In this document: positions 26,597 through 36,292 of the stretch, piece by piece | How positions within the stretch are numbered: the first letter of the stretch is position 1 | Layout: the number at the start of each line of letters is the position of its first letter | Origin: Ctenosaura bakeri | Lineage: Eukaryota > Chordata > Lepidosauria > Squamata > Iguanidae | Length of the DNA: 64,000 bases | Assembly: GCA_948474755.1 (NCBI GenBank) | Contig: CAOLHI010002523.1 | Location: 62,001-126,000, forward strand | Direction of reading: 5' to 3' | Notes under the pieces: model-generated | What the model saw: only the letters and a program-made list of their open reading frames with translations | Told to the model about the DNA's origin: nothing | The model's database searches: none | Made by a program: the position numbers and the translations under genes

Positions 26597-27263
26597 CACG
26601 AGAAAGGAGCCCATTGCGCCGCCCCCCGTGCGCGCGAGAGAAGCAAAGGCAGTCGCGTCCGCCCCCCCCGCGCACACGCACGCGAAGCGGGAGGCTGTCG
26701 CGAGCAGCCCCCCGCCCGTGCGAAGCAGGATGCTCTCGCATCCGCCGCGCTAGCTCCCCGCCCCGCCCCTTCCTTCCGCATGGGCGGAGGGAAGGAGGCG
26801 CGACCCGGCCGCCTCCCCGACGCACCGCACTACAGGTGAGTGCGTGTGGGCGCCGGGAGCATAGCGCGAGCGCGGGGTGATTTTCGCTTGAAAGCGAAAA
26901 TCAAAAACCCCGCGCTCGCGCCGCTGCAGCCCCGTGAGAGCGCCGGAAGTGGGAGCGCGTCGTGCGGAGCGACGCTCCCACTCCCGCACGGCTCACGGGG
27001 CTATTTCGCCCGGGAAAGCCCGTGCGAAAAGGGTCCCAGACTAGCATTTCCATCACCTCCCATCTATTGCCTTGCTGCTTTGCTAATAGTAATTGATGGA
27101 TTGTTAATTGCTGTGTATTTTAAGGGGTTGGTTTAGGTGGGTTGGTGGGTGGGGAGGATTGGGTATGTTTTTAATGTCTTTTAATGTATAATGTATTTCA
27201 TGTTGTTCGCCGCCTCGATCCATGCGGAGAGGCGGGATACAAATAATAATAATAATAATAATA

Positions 27264-27302
<39 letters not shown>

Positions 27303-27690
27303 TAACTTTTCTACCTAGCAGACAGACAGACAGATGCACATACACTACTTTGTGGAGTGTTGATCAAGTTTCCACATTAAGCTGCTGTTCTGTTCAAGGG
27401 CAGATGGGTTGAGACTAAACTCCTTGTGGTCTTGGGCTTCTTTGCCTTTGTTTGTACCTGAGAGAAATGAAATCCATTTTAGCTTCTGCACTGGGTATAC
27501 AGTATTAATAACATGTATTAGAAGCATATATATTAGCTTATATGTATAACACATATTCTAGATATATTTACACATATATTCCAGTATATTTTATCTTTTA
27601 ACTTCTGTAATACACTAAGTCTAAGAAGACAGCTTTTTAAAATTGGCAGCTGACTAAAAGAGCGCCTTCAGATCTGTAGGGTAGCAGTTA

Positions 27691-28185
27691 TGTTTCAGAT
27701 AACAACAGGACAAGGCCTCTGTAAGGAGTACAAGGCCATCTACCAAGACCTTGAATCTCCAGATGTTGAACCAGACAGGACAAGGCTATCTGTAAGGAGT
27801 AAACTTATTGATAGGGACATGCCAGAACATGAAAGGGTACTTTGCTGATAAGACACCTGGAATGTAACATGAGAAACAAAGATACATGAGGGAAATGCAT
27901 GATCAGTGCATGATCACTCATCCTGTAAATATGGGGAAGGGGAAATGTAACTTCTTAGGCGATCCTGATAGGCTATAACCTTTGGGCTCCTATCCAATGG
28001 GATCCCAGGGGAGGGAAAACCTGTGATGGGGGCAGGGGATAAAATATGAAGTATTCAGTACTGGGGTGTGTCCTTCTCTCTAGGAAGCACCCGCTTCTGC
28101 AGAAATGTACTTTTAAATAAACATTTAATGCTTCAGCCGATCCTGTGCTAAATTATTTTATGAGTCTTTTCAGCTATTTCTCACA
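27691..28185 (+). mobile_element. Probable solo LTR
   Basis: It has LTR architecture without neighbouring coding sequence: TGTTTCAG at the left, CCAAT (about 27993), a TATA-like ATAAAATA (28039-28046), AATAAA (28116-28121), and an end at TTCTCACA. It abuts an L2-like tail at 28186. Flanks GTTA/GTAC are not a clean duplication, so the boundaries are provisional. It is a different family from the LTR at 12.7 kb. Confidence 0.55.
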
Positions 28186-28243
28186 GTACCCCACCTTGAG
28201 CTTTGAGGAGAGGCAGGTAACAACAACAACAACAACAACAAGA

Positions 28244-28301
<58 letters not shown>
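28186..28301 (+). mobile_element. L2-like 3' tail with (AAC)n/(ATT)n microsatellite
   Basis: CCCACCTTGAGC...GAGGAGAGGCAGGTAACAAC is the hairpin tail of an L2-like LINE or a SINE sharing its tail, followed by (AAC)n and (ATT)n tracts. Confidence 0.7.
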
Positions 28302-29410
28302 TGCACACCATCTGTCAATTAAATCAAGCTTTAATTTAGTTACCTACAACAACTCTAATAAAACACGTAATGTTTCCATTCTACCATGATGAAAGTGTTA
28401 GTGCAAGATAGTGTCGTAATGGTCCAAATCATATTTCCACCCACCTGGAAGTTACTCCGTGAATTAGTGGTCATCAGATTCAGTCCAAGGCATGCTGTAT
28501 CTGTTTCACATGGTTAGGTCTCTGTATGTATCTAGTGATACTTCCAGATGAAGCTTCTATTCTACAATCACCTTTCCTTAAACATGGAATTTTTTGAGAG
28601 TCCAGATGACATTGTCTTATACCTGTAATCCTCTCCTGTTTTCCACTGCCTTGCACAATTTGACTCTAAAATTACCATACTAATCTATGGATCAGCACTT
28701 CCAGGGAGGAATTATACCAATACAAAAACTTCCCCTTGTTTTTTTTTAATGCAAAGGTGGAGAAATTGTGTCCTTCCAGATGCCATTGGCCTCTATAAGC
28801 CCCTGCCACTATGAGCTAAAGATAATTTTCCAAAAACCTCTGGAAGGCCACAGGCCAGCCCTGCTTTAATGTCATCTGCACATGAAGCCACAACCTATTT
28901 AGGGAATATCACGCACAGCAAACAGCCCAGGAACTTTCTGTTTCAGAAGCTACAGAAGGTCTCACACTAAAGAAGATATCATCAAGCAATATGGTTCTCA
29001 TCTGAAATACATCCCAACCAGGACAGTATTTTTAATTTTCCAAAAGGAAAAAATACCTTTTTCTCTCTGAACACACTTGTCCTCTTTTCTATTGAACTCT
29101 TTGGTAAGAGATAATCTCTATAAGGGAAGTCGAGAGAGAAAAGAGAACCCAAACTTATCAAACATAGCCCAAAACTAGTATAAAATCTTCTATATGGAGG
29201 GTTTTAGAAAGTCCGTTAAAGTTTATATTCTAAAGACAAAATTTAGGGATAAAAGAAATACAGAGAAGTGAAGGTTTTGAATATTTACCTTGATCCAGTA
29301 ATCACTCTCATTTTTAAGTGTATTTTTTCAATTGTTTTAGTATTGTTAATTGTTTAATTCTATTTCTATTTAATTCTATTTTAATGTTTTCAAATATATT
29401 GCACTCATTT
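28302..29410. other. Intergenic; one MITE-like segment
   Basis: Around 28753-28868 a segment (AGGTGGAGAAATTGTG...CTCTGGAAGGCCACAGG) resembles a non-autonomous DNA transposon also recognisable near 57.0 kb. Otherwise nothing. Confidence 0.45.
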
Positions 29411-29480
29411 TAGTTTGTAATCTGCCTTTAGTTTGTAATCTGCCTTTAGTTTGTAATCTGCCTAGTTTGTAATCTGCCTA
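29411..29480 (+). repeat. 16-18 bp tandem repeat, 4 copies
   Basis: TTTGTAATCTGCCTTTAG is repeated head to tail four times, the last copies shortened, ending exactly where a MITE without its left terminus begins. Confidence 0.9.
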
Positions 29481-29663
29481 TTCTGCTTTCAACATCCTGT
29501 GGAATTCTGGGGCTTGTAGTTTCTGGGGTTTGTAGTTTCCTGAGGCCAAAGAGCTCTCTGGCTGCAAATTCTAAATGGCCCTCCCTAAACTGCAAACCCC
29601 AGGATTTAATAAGATGTGGAAAGTGAAATGATAGCACTATAACAGTGTAGTGCAGAAGTGGCC
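29479..29663 (+). mobile_element. Hairpin MITE (GGCCATTTCCGCAC family), left end lost
   Basis: Arms GCTTTCAACATCCTGTGGAA and the diverged mirror near 29610-29630 are recognisable; the right terminus is TGCAGAAGTGGCC. The left terminal repeat is missing and replaced by the tandem repeat. The core resembles that of the copy at 53.0 kb. Confidence 0.7.
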
Positions 29664-30699
29664 CCAATCATGGCGGGGAGGGGAGGCAGAATATAAAGTT
29701 GCTGTTGCCAGCAATTTGCTCTTCATAGAAATCTATTCCACTTAGGCAAGGCAATGTGTAATTGTGATCCACCTGAGGTACTTGGAAGAAGAATAGCAAA
29801 TGCAGCTAGCAATGAGGATTTGGAATGCACATTCCTTCCTATAAATATCTGCTCAGAATAAATGCTTAGTAAGTCCAAAAAGACTTATTCCTGAGTAGGC
29901 GTTTATAGAATTATTGCTTAAATATAACTCTTTTAAGTCCTGTAGGTAGTACTGATATTTTCATTAAATCAGTCCATTAAAGAAATAAATATGGCTCTTA
30001 TAGCTTAAGGGCCAACATCTTACATGGAGCAGGCAAAGCATGAATCTCCACCAATGTAGTTATGGGAGGTGGTGAGGTGGCAGAACCTCCTCTGGCTGCC
30101 TGGCTGCAACTTCCAACATTCAGTAACACCTGAAGGGAGAGAGGGCCTGCTAGCCACAGGCCCATCTCCCTGACCACAAGATTTGTTTTGGCTGTTCTTG
30201 AGCACTGAAGGAATCTCATCGTGCCCCTGGAGTCTGAAGAATCTGATGCAGAAGAGTTGGATTGTTATGTTTTTTTTTTAATGGCTCCCTTCCATAATCT
30301 GAGAAGTTTGTGTCTGAAATAGGTGAGGGTTTTTTCAGGAGGACCTAATGGATGCCAAAGAGATGCCTCCATCCTTTGGCCTAGGAAAGGGAGAAGGAAC
30401 AGCATTGTAGGCATCAATATTGTTTAAACACAAAGTGTTGAGTAATCAAGCACCTGACATCCAGAGTCAGTTATCTATAGATCTCCCAGCAACTGTCCTC
30501 ATTGCTTCTAAACCATTCATTATCCACTATTGGCACTGACTGATCTCAAATATTTCTCCAGACCTCTGGACTGGCTACCTTTAATTGTCTTACCATTACT
30601 GGCTTTGGTTACCTGGCGCACTGGCTTTGTGTAACAGATTCTGGCCTGGATGAGACCTTGTCTCTGCACCTTCCTTCATCTTCTGTGAACCTCCTAGAG
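29664..30699. other. Intergenic, nothing recognised
   Basis: Apart from a short TTAGTAAGTCCAAAAAGACTTATTCC palindrome-like trace near 29868, no repeat or gene recognised. Confidence 0.4.
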
Positions 30700-31110
30700 C
30701 AGGGCTTTCCAAATGGTGCATCATGACATGTTAGTGTGTCACCTGAAGTGTGTAGGCATGTCACTTTCCTGGGCTGAGAAAGACCCCCCTCACTTGAGCC
30801 ATTCCCGCTGCCGCTGCTCTTGCTGGGTCTTTCCTTGCTGAGGGTGAAGGTGGCAGGCCAGGATCGGGTAGGGGGTCTGCCTTTTCTGCTGCCACCGCCA
30901 CCCTCCCCAGGATCTTTCCTGGCGAGGGTGATGGCAGCATGCCAGGATCGGTGGGCCTGCCTTTCCCCACCCTAGATATGCCTCTGGGTACTGCACATGT
31001 GTAATTGGTTAGTTTAACGAATGGTTTGCTAGTAAAACTAAATTACTGTGTCACAAAATGATGCATATCTAAAAAGTGTGTCACCAACATAAAAAGTTCA
31101 GAAAGCTCTG
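30700..31110 (+). mobile_element. hAT-type non-autonomous DNA transposon
   Basis: Ends CAGGGCTTTCCAAA and TTCAGAAAGCTCTG are imperfect inverted repeats starting CAG, as in hAT elements. The flanking octamers TCCTAGAG and TCCTAAAT match at 6 of 8, fitting a decayed 8-bp duplication. The core holds a diverged GC-rich tandem duplication (about 30795-30965) and mirrored GTGTCAC blocks. No transposase remains. Confidence 0.75.
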
Positions 31111-32120
31111 TCCTAAATCATTTGTGCATGAACTGGATGAACTTATCTGCAGCTGCTTCCCCTATGAAAACCTATCTCTTTAGGTGCTTGCTGCCTGTAG
31201 GCATGGAAAAGGGAGGAAGGAACATTCTCTGTCCCCAGTTGAGCCCACAGTTCAACTGGGAACTTCTGGTCTTCTGCAAGGAGCTATAGATACCTGCAGA
31301 CACAAGAGTGGCTCCTCCACTCTATCTCTTTAGTTGAGGGATTTGAAAATCCATTGTTGTTTGTTAGAATCATCCAGTCCATAGTATTTCTGATGTCTAG
31401 GTATTGCTGTGAAAGCAGAAAGGGAGAAAACCAACTCATTTGAAATGTGGTGCTGGAGGAGGGTTTTATGGATACCATGGGTTTCTGACAAGAGAAATGA
31501 ATGGGCCTTAGAACAAATCAAGCCTGAATTCTCACAAAAAATGAAGATGAATAAACTGAAGCTGTCATACATTAGACATATCATGAGATGACATGACTCA
31601 TAGGAAATGAGCATGATGCTGGTTAAAATGAAAAGCAGTATGAAAAGAGGGCAACCACGCCACAGGTGGCTTGGTTCAATCAAGGAAACCACAGTCCTGA
31701 GTTTGTAAGACCTGAGCAGAGCAGTTGATGGGTAAGGATCGTGGAGGTAACAACATCAAAACAATTTATTAATATAAACAAATCAATATACACATACTCA
31801 CTCATTCTCTTTGGGGAAGAACATAGACTTCTGAATCTAGGTGCATTCCTTTGCAAATAATTTACACTGGCCTTGACTTGTAATAAATTCTGTCATACAA
31901 TATGATAACATACTCATCCATTGATGAATTCTACGTATCTTAAGCAGGCATCCATTGTTCAAGGTAACCCATCACCCAGTTGGAAAGTTTTATTTTTCTG
32001 ATACTCTGACATGCTGACATCTTAAACTGGTCCCCTGCCACCAAATGACTGCGAGGCTAAACTGTCCATGGTCAGCTTTCTGTTCTGTCCTTCAGCTAGA
32101 CTGATGCTAGACTGTCTCGA
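31111..32120. other. Intergenic, nothing recognised
   Basis: No repeat family or exon recognised. Confidence 0.45.
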
Positions 32121-32349
32121 GGCTCATTCACACTACATAATTATGGTGCTATTATGATTATAGCATTTTAACTGCCATGGTTCCAGTCTATAGAATCCTG
32201 GGACTTGTAATCTGGAGAAGCACTAGAGCACTTTGGCTGAGAAATCTAAATGCCTGTCTCTACACTGAAAACTCCTAGGATTCTACAGGATATAACCATG
32301 GCTCTTAAAATGGGATCATAGTGCTATAATACTGTAGCGTGAAGGGGCT
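32121..32349 (+). mobile_element. MITE related to GGCCCTTTCACAC-type elements
   Basis: Left end GGCTCATTCACACTACA and right end TGTAGCGTGAAGGGGCT are inverted repeats; inside, AACTGCCATGG and GGATATAACCATGG plus ATCCTGGGACTTGTA and ACTCCTAGGATTCTA are mirrored. A partial relative lies at 42.6 kb. No target duplication visible. Confidence 0.65.
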
Positions 32350-32498
32350 GCTGTATTTACCTTATTTTATCTTAGGTGGCTAAACATCCAGAACTGGCTC
32401 CATTATACGCTAATTAACTCTATTAAGATCTGGGTCACACTTTATCTCCAGTCTTTCTTCCAGTATACAGGCTGCAGGGACTTAAAATTTACAAAATA

Positions 32499-32877
32499 CA
32501 GTCCTCCCTCCACATTCATGGGTTTGGCCTTTGTGAATTTGATTAGTTGTGAGGCATGGATGTGCCTTCCCCTGCCATTCTCTTCTTCCTGTTCCCTTGC
32601 CTTTTGGCCAAGTGTGTTGTGCCTTTATTCTCCATGTCTGGGTAAAAGGTAAGGGAATGGGAGGAGAAGCACCATGCACAGAGAACAAGGGTGCATGCAT
32701 GCCATCCCCTCCCATTCTCTTGCCTTTTGCCCCAGCATGGTGAAGGAAGACACAGCATGCCCAGGCAAAAGGCAAGGGAATGGGAGAGGGGAGCCTGCAG
32801 GGAGGAGTTATTCACAGCCATTCCACTTTCATGACAGTTCTGTGCCCTGAACTCTTGCAAAAGTGGAGAGGTCACTG
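32499..32877 (+). mobile_element. TA-flanked MITE (CAGTC..CCCTCCAC family), copy B
   Basis: Ends CAGTCCTCCCTCCACATTC and AAAGTGGAGAGGTCACTG; left flank TA, right flank CA (mutated). The core has tandem and inverted GGCAAAAGGCAAGGGAATGG blocks. Confidence 0.75.
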
Positions 32878-34504
32878 CATATTCAAAACTCTGTAACATT
32901 CCTTCTTTAAGGTCTGAAGAGTTGCATACATATGTATAGTACTCAGTTATTCCTTCAACTGTCAGCCACAGAATGCCAGGTGAAAAACTCAGTGTTACTA
33001 GTTTGCATTATACCATTTTACACACTTTTGCCATTTTATTGTTTATTTTTTGTTTTGTAACAGCCTGCAACTTCTTGTTGCAGGGTGACATACATATTAA
33101 TCAAAATATATAAATAAAATGTTGCAATTTATGTTCCTTAGAAATGGCCTTAGAACAGTAGAAACAACATGAGAGTGATCACATTTTACTTTTCTCAGCA
33201 AGTATAGATATAACCGACAAAACAATGTAAGTCTAGAAAGCAACAGTAGTTGGCAATGCCGGTCAGGCAAACCTTGTTTAAGTGCTCTGGAATAGTGTGT
33301 ACTGTTGATGGAAATTTGGTTAATATTTATGTATAATCTTTTTATACTTTTTTGTACTTTATTTTCTGCTGTATATTTTGGTTTCCTGACTTTTTTTTGT
33401 CAGTTGTTACAACTGGAGTCATTTGTTACATTTGTCATTCTTGGGTCTTTTTTGTTTGTTTGTTTTTGTTTTGGATATTGAAAGACATGCCAGAAAAAAA
33501 AAGTCAATGTGGTGTGCATGTGTGTGGGTGGATGTATATGAATTCAGGATAAAAGTGTATATTTCATTCCTTGGACACAAGGAGATGTGTTGCTGGAGTA
33601 CAAACTGTCACTTCAGAAGAAGAAGAGTATTTCATAATAAATTAATTACATTAGTTTAAAACCACCATCTGGTTCATGATACTTTCCTAAGATCTCTCTT
33701 GGGCCTGATCAGGTTGTCCAGTCCTGGGGAACACTGCTATGGTTCCACTGGTTTCAAGAGTTAAAATCCTTGGCCCACAAAAGCCCTTGAATACATTATA
33801 TGAAGCACAGTAGGTCTTACACAGTATTAATAACATCCAGCACTTATGTATTACTTTCCTAAGCAGCTTTTAATTACACCAAAATCAATGTTATTGAACT
33901 CTAGCTTGGTAAATATATGTATATTACTTTTTGTTGTAAACTGCTAATCACCTTACAGTCTCTGCTTGCTGAGGATAAAAATTCAGTGCTAGAATTCACA
34001 AAGGCAGTTACAAATGCATAACCTTGAATAAAGGCCCTCAGTCACCACTTACTGGGCAGTTGTGGCTATTATCAATGGGGATCTCTTCTGTTGATCTGGA
34101 ATCAGTTGACTGGTGTTCTTGCAGAAGCAATCTCTGCTGTGACGGGAAATTGCAACAGGGACTTACTTCTGGCTGTTCCAATGGTGATCACTCATAGGAG
34201 AGAGTGAAAATGTCAGTCAGCTGCTTCTCGATTGACAGGGATACAGACCCCTAGAGATCACAGCAACTGCTGCCTGGTAAGCGAGGATCAGTGGGGTCTG
34301 GCTGGGAGACATTACTGAGCTACATAACTAACGTGGTTATATAGCTAAGTAGGTGATATAGAATTCCGGATGGGATAAAGCTTTATATATAATTTATATT
34401 ATATACAAAGCTCCTAGAACTTTTAGAATACAGCAAGGAAGCTGAAAGAATGCAAGGTTCAAGCAGTATACATTTCTGACTATGCAAGAAGATGACAAGA
34501 GGAG
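32878..34504. other. Intergenic, nothing recognised
   Basis: No exon or repeat family recognised. Confidence 0.45.
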
Positions 34505-34678
34505 GGCCATTTCTGCACTAGGCTGTTCTAGTGCTATGATTCCGCTTTCAACATCCTATGGAATCCTGTGGTTTGCAGTTTAGGGAGGGGCTGGCCGACC
34601 CCTCCCTAAACTGTAAACCCCAGGATTCCATAGGATGTTGAAAGCAGAATCATAGCACTAGAACAGGCAGAAATGTCC
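34505..34678 (+). mobile_element. Hairpin MITE (GGCCATTTCCGCAC family)
   Basis: GGCCATTTCTGCACTAG starts a long arm mirrored by the right half with few mismatches around a GGGGCTGGCCGACCCC centre. The right arm lacks about six bases next to its terminus (ACAGGCAGAAATG). No intact 3-bp duplication. Confidence 0.85.
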
Positions 34679-35289
34679 CAAGAAAGTAAAGCTTGTATTT
34701 TATCTCTTAAGATGGGGTGAGACGCTTCAGTTTCTGCTCCCTGATCCGACCATGGGCTACACACCTACTATGCACCACAAAATTCAGAGGTGTGTGAACT
34801 CACAAATGAAAACAACAACAACAAATAAACCTATTTCTGGTTCCTTTAAAAGGCATCTATTAGAGCAAGTTATGTGGGGAGCATTCATTTCAATAACACC
34901 TTCTCTTATTTAGAAAATAAAGAGTTTTTAAAACTGCACCACTGAAATTTTGTTGGCTGGCATCAAAACCACCAGCAGGAGGTCTCTGGAGGACACAAAA
35001 GTGGTGGTGGGAGAATACAGATTTTAGGGGAACAGGAGAGAGGGGTGTGCACCATCCCAAGAATCTAGCTGGCAGCAGTTCTAGAATCCTTGAACAATCA
35101 GAAGAGAAAAGAGAAGAGAAGAGAAGAGAAGAGAAAAGAAAAGAAAAGAAAAGAAAAGAAAAGAAAAGAAAAGAAAAGAAAATCTTACAGAAATGTTTTG
35201 AACATATTTTGGAGACATTAACAGTTTTGATAAGGGATGAGATAGTCTATGGCACCTGAAATGGCTTTCTCTGCAACATCATCTCTATA
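34679..35289. other. Intergenic with a purine microsatellite
   Basis: Contains (GAAAA)n; otherwise nothing recognised. Confidence 0.45.
35103..35180 (+). repeat. (GAAAA)n polypurine microsatellite
   Basis: GAGAA units merge into about ten GAAAA units. Confidence 0.95.
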
Positions 35290-35582
35290 TATCTATAGAA
35301 TCTATAGAATCTATAGAATGATAGAATCATAGAATCATAGAAATGTAGAGTTGGAAGAGACCACACAGGCCATCCAGTCCAACCCCCTGCCATGCAGGAA
35401 CACCCTCAAAGCACTCCCGACGGATGGCCATCAAGCCTCTGCTTAAAAACCTCCAAGGAAGGAGACTCCACTACACTCCGAGGCAGCAGATTCCATTGCC
35501 GGACAGCCCTGACTGTCAGGAAGTTCTTCCTGAGGTTCAGGTGGAACTTCCTGACAGTCAGGGCTGTCCGGCAATGGAATCT
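35290..35582 (-). mobile_element. CR1 LINE 3' end terminating in a fold-back
   Basis: In minus orientation the copy starts at its 3' octamer run (TCTATAGAA/AGAATCATAG repeats) and is nearly identical to the 18.2 kb copy to about 35543. There, instead of continuing, it turns back on itself: 35488-35526 and 35544-35582 are perfect 39-bp reverse complements with a 17-base loop. The 5' end of the insertion is therefore an inverted duplication. Confidence 0.9.
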
Positions 35583-36292
35583 TTAGATAAACTGATCTCA
35601 CATTAAACAAATGCTTAGACCCTGGTCATGTGGCAGAAGGTTCCTGAGAGCTTTTGCAATACATGCAGTGAGACAAAAGTGGAAGAAAGTAATAATTTAG
35701 CTCTTCAAATGTAGTGTGAGATGTATATTCTATAGGGAAAATGGCACAACAGTTTAATGGCAGTGCCCTTCACTAGCCTTGTGCTGCTGCCAGGAGTATG
35801 GAAGACTGAATAATTTTCAAAAGCAAAATGAAAGCCTGCTACAGACACTATGAGAATTGTTCAGGAAGAAATGGGCACTGAGGATAATAGTGATGACGTC
35901 ACTGTTCTCTTTCTCAGCTCACAGAAAAGACAAATGGGGTAAGAAGCACAATGCAAAGTGCAGTCTATGCAACAATGCTAGAGAGGCAAGAGCTAATTGT
36001 TTCTGGCTAGATAGTGACACTTCCTGATTTCCTACAAAGTGAATTGGATCCCAATATACCCATGAAATGTAGGAGATACAGACAATAGGAACATGCAATG
36101 TTATAATAACTAATCCAAAAAAGTAAGATACAGCAAGAGTTGTGGGAAGAGGCATTATAAATCCCTGTTGAACATTGCTGCACAAGATATAGCTCTGATC
36201 AAGATCCAGTATCAGAATTCTATGGCTCCAGTTCAGGAAATAAAGAGTACTTTTTCTGCAGCTGATGCAGAGAATTTAAAAATTGTATGCTT
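35583..36292. other. Intergenic, target region of the L1 insertion
   Basis: Nothing gene-like. The sequence just before 36278 is the pre-insertion flank that resumes after 38178. Confidence 0.5.

Larger units (their letters stand above)
26124..27035 (+). mobile_element. GC-rich GGCCCTTTTCGCA-type DNA transposon, expanded copy
   Basis: Ends are GGCCCTTTTCGCA and TGCGAAAAGGGTC, flanked by CCA on both sides (26121-26123, 27036-27038). The right third matches the copy at 60.9 kb: a donor-like CAGGTGAGT, a short hairpin TTTTCGCTTGAAAGCGAAAA, and CGGAGCGACGCTCCCA. The left two thirds (26150-26740) is an extra expansion of extreme GC content with about 40-bp tandem units and large hairpins. It is non-coding: overlapping frames on both strands are biased Arg/Ala/Pro translations of the repeat. 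It looks like a CpG island but sits inside a LINE. Confidence 0.82.
25886..27302 (+). mobile_element. L2-like LINE 3' part, interrupted by a GC-rich transposon
   Basis: Segment 25886-26123 encodes the C-terminus of an L2-type ORF2 (ending SLDSFKRAVKTDLFRQAF). It resumes at 27036 with the 3'UTR and the conserved hairpin tail CCGCCTCGATCC...GGAGAGGCGGGATACAAAT, ending in an (AAT)n/(ATT)n tract at 27241-27302. The interruption (26124-27035) is a separate element; removing it with one copy of the CCA duplication rejoins the LINE without a gap. Confidence 0.85.

Noticed and set aside
26820..26850. Splice donor (CAGGTGAGT) marking an exon in the 26 kb GC island
   Set aside because: The same site recurs in the other two copies of the transposon, so it is part of the element; no coding exon precedes it.
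26028..26880. Long overlapping open frames on both strands (up to 265 codons)
   Set aside because: They are Arg/Ala/Pro/Gly-biased translations of a GC-rich tandem array inside a DNA transposon; several frames are open at once and no domain is recognisable.
35101..35180. CRISPR-like or other structured array
   Set aside because: It is a simple (GAAAA)n microsatellite with no spacers; the other short-period arrays (20.56, 27.24, 28.2, 38.2, 62.2 kb) are also plain microsatellites.
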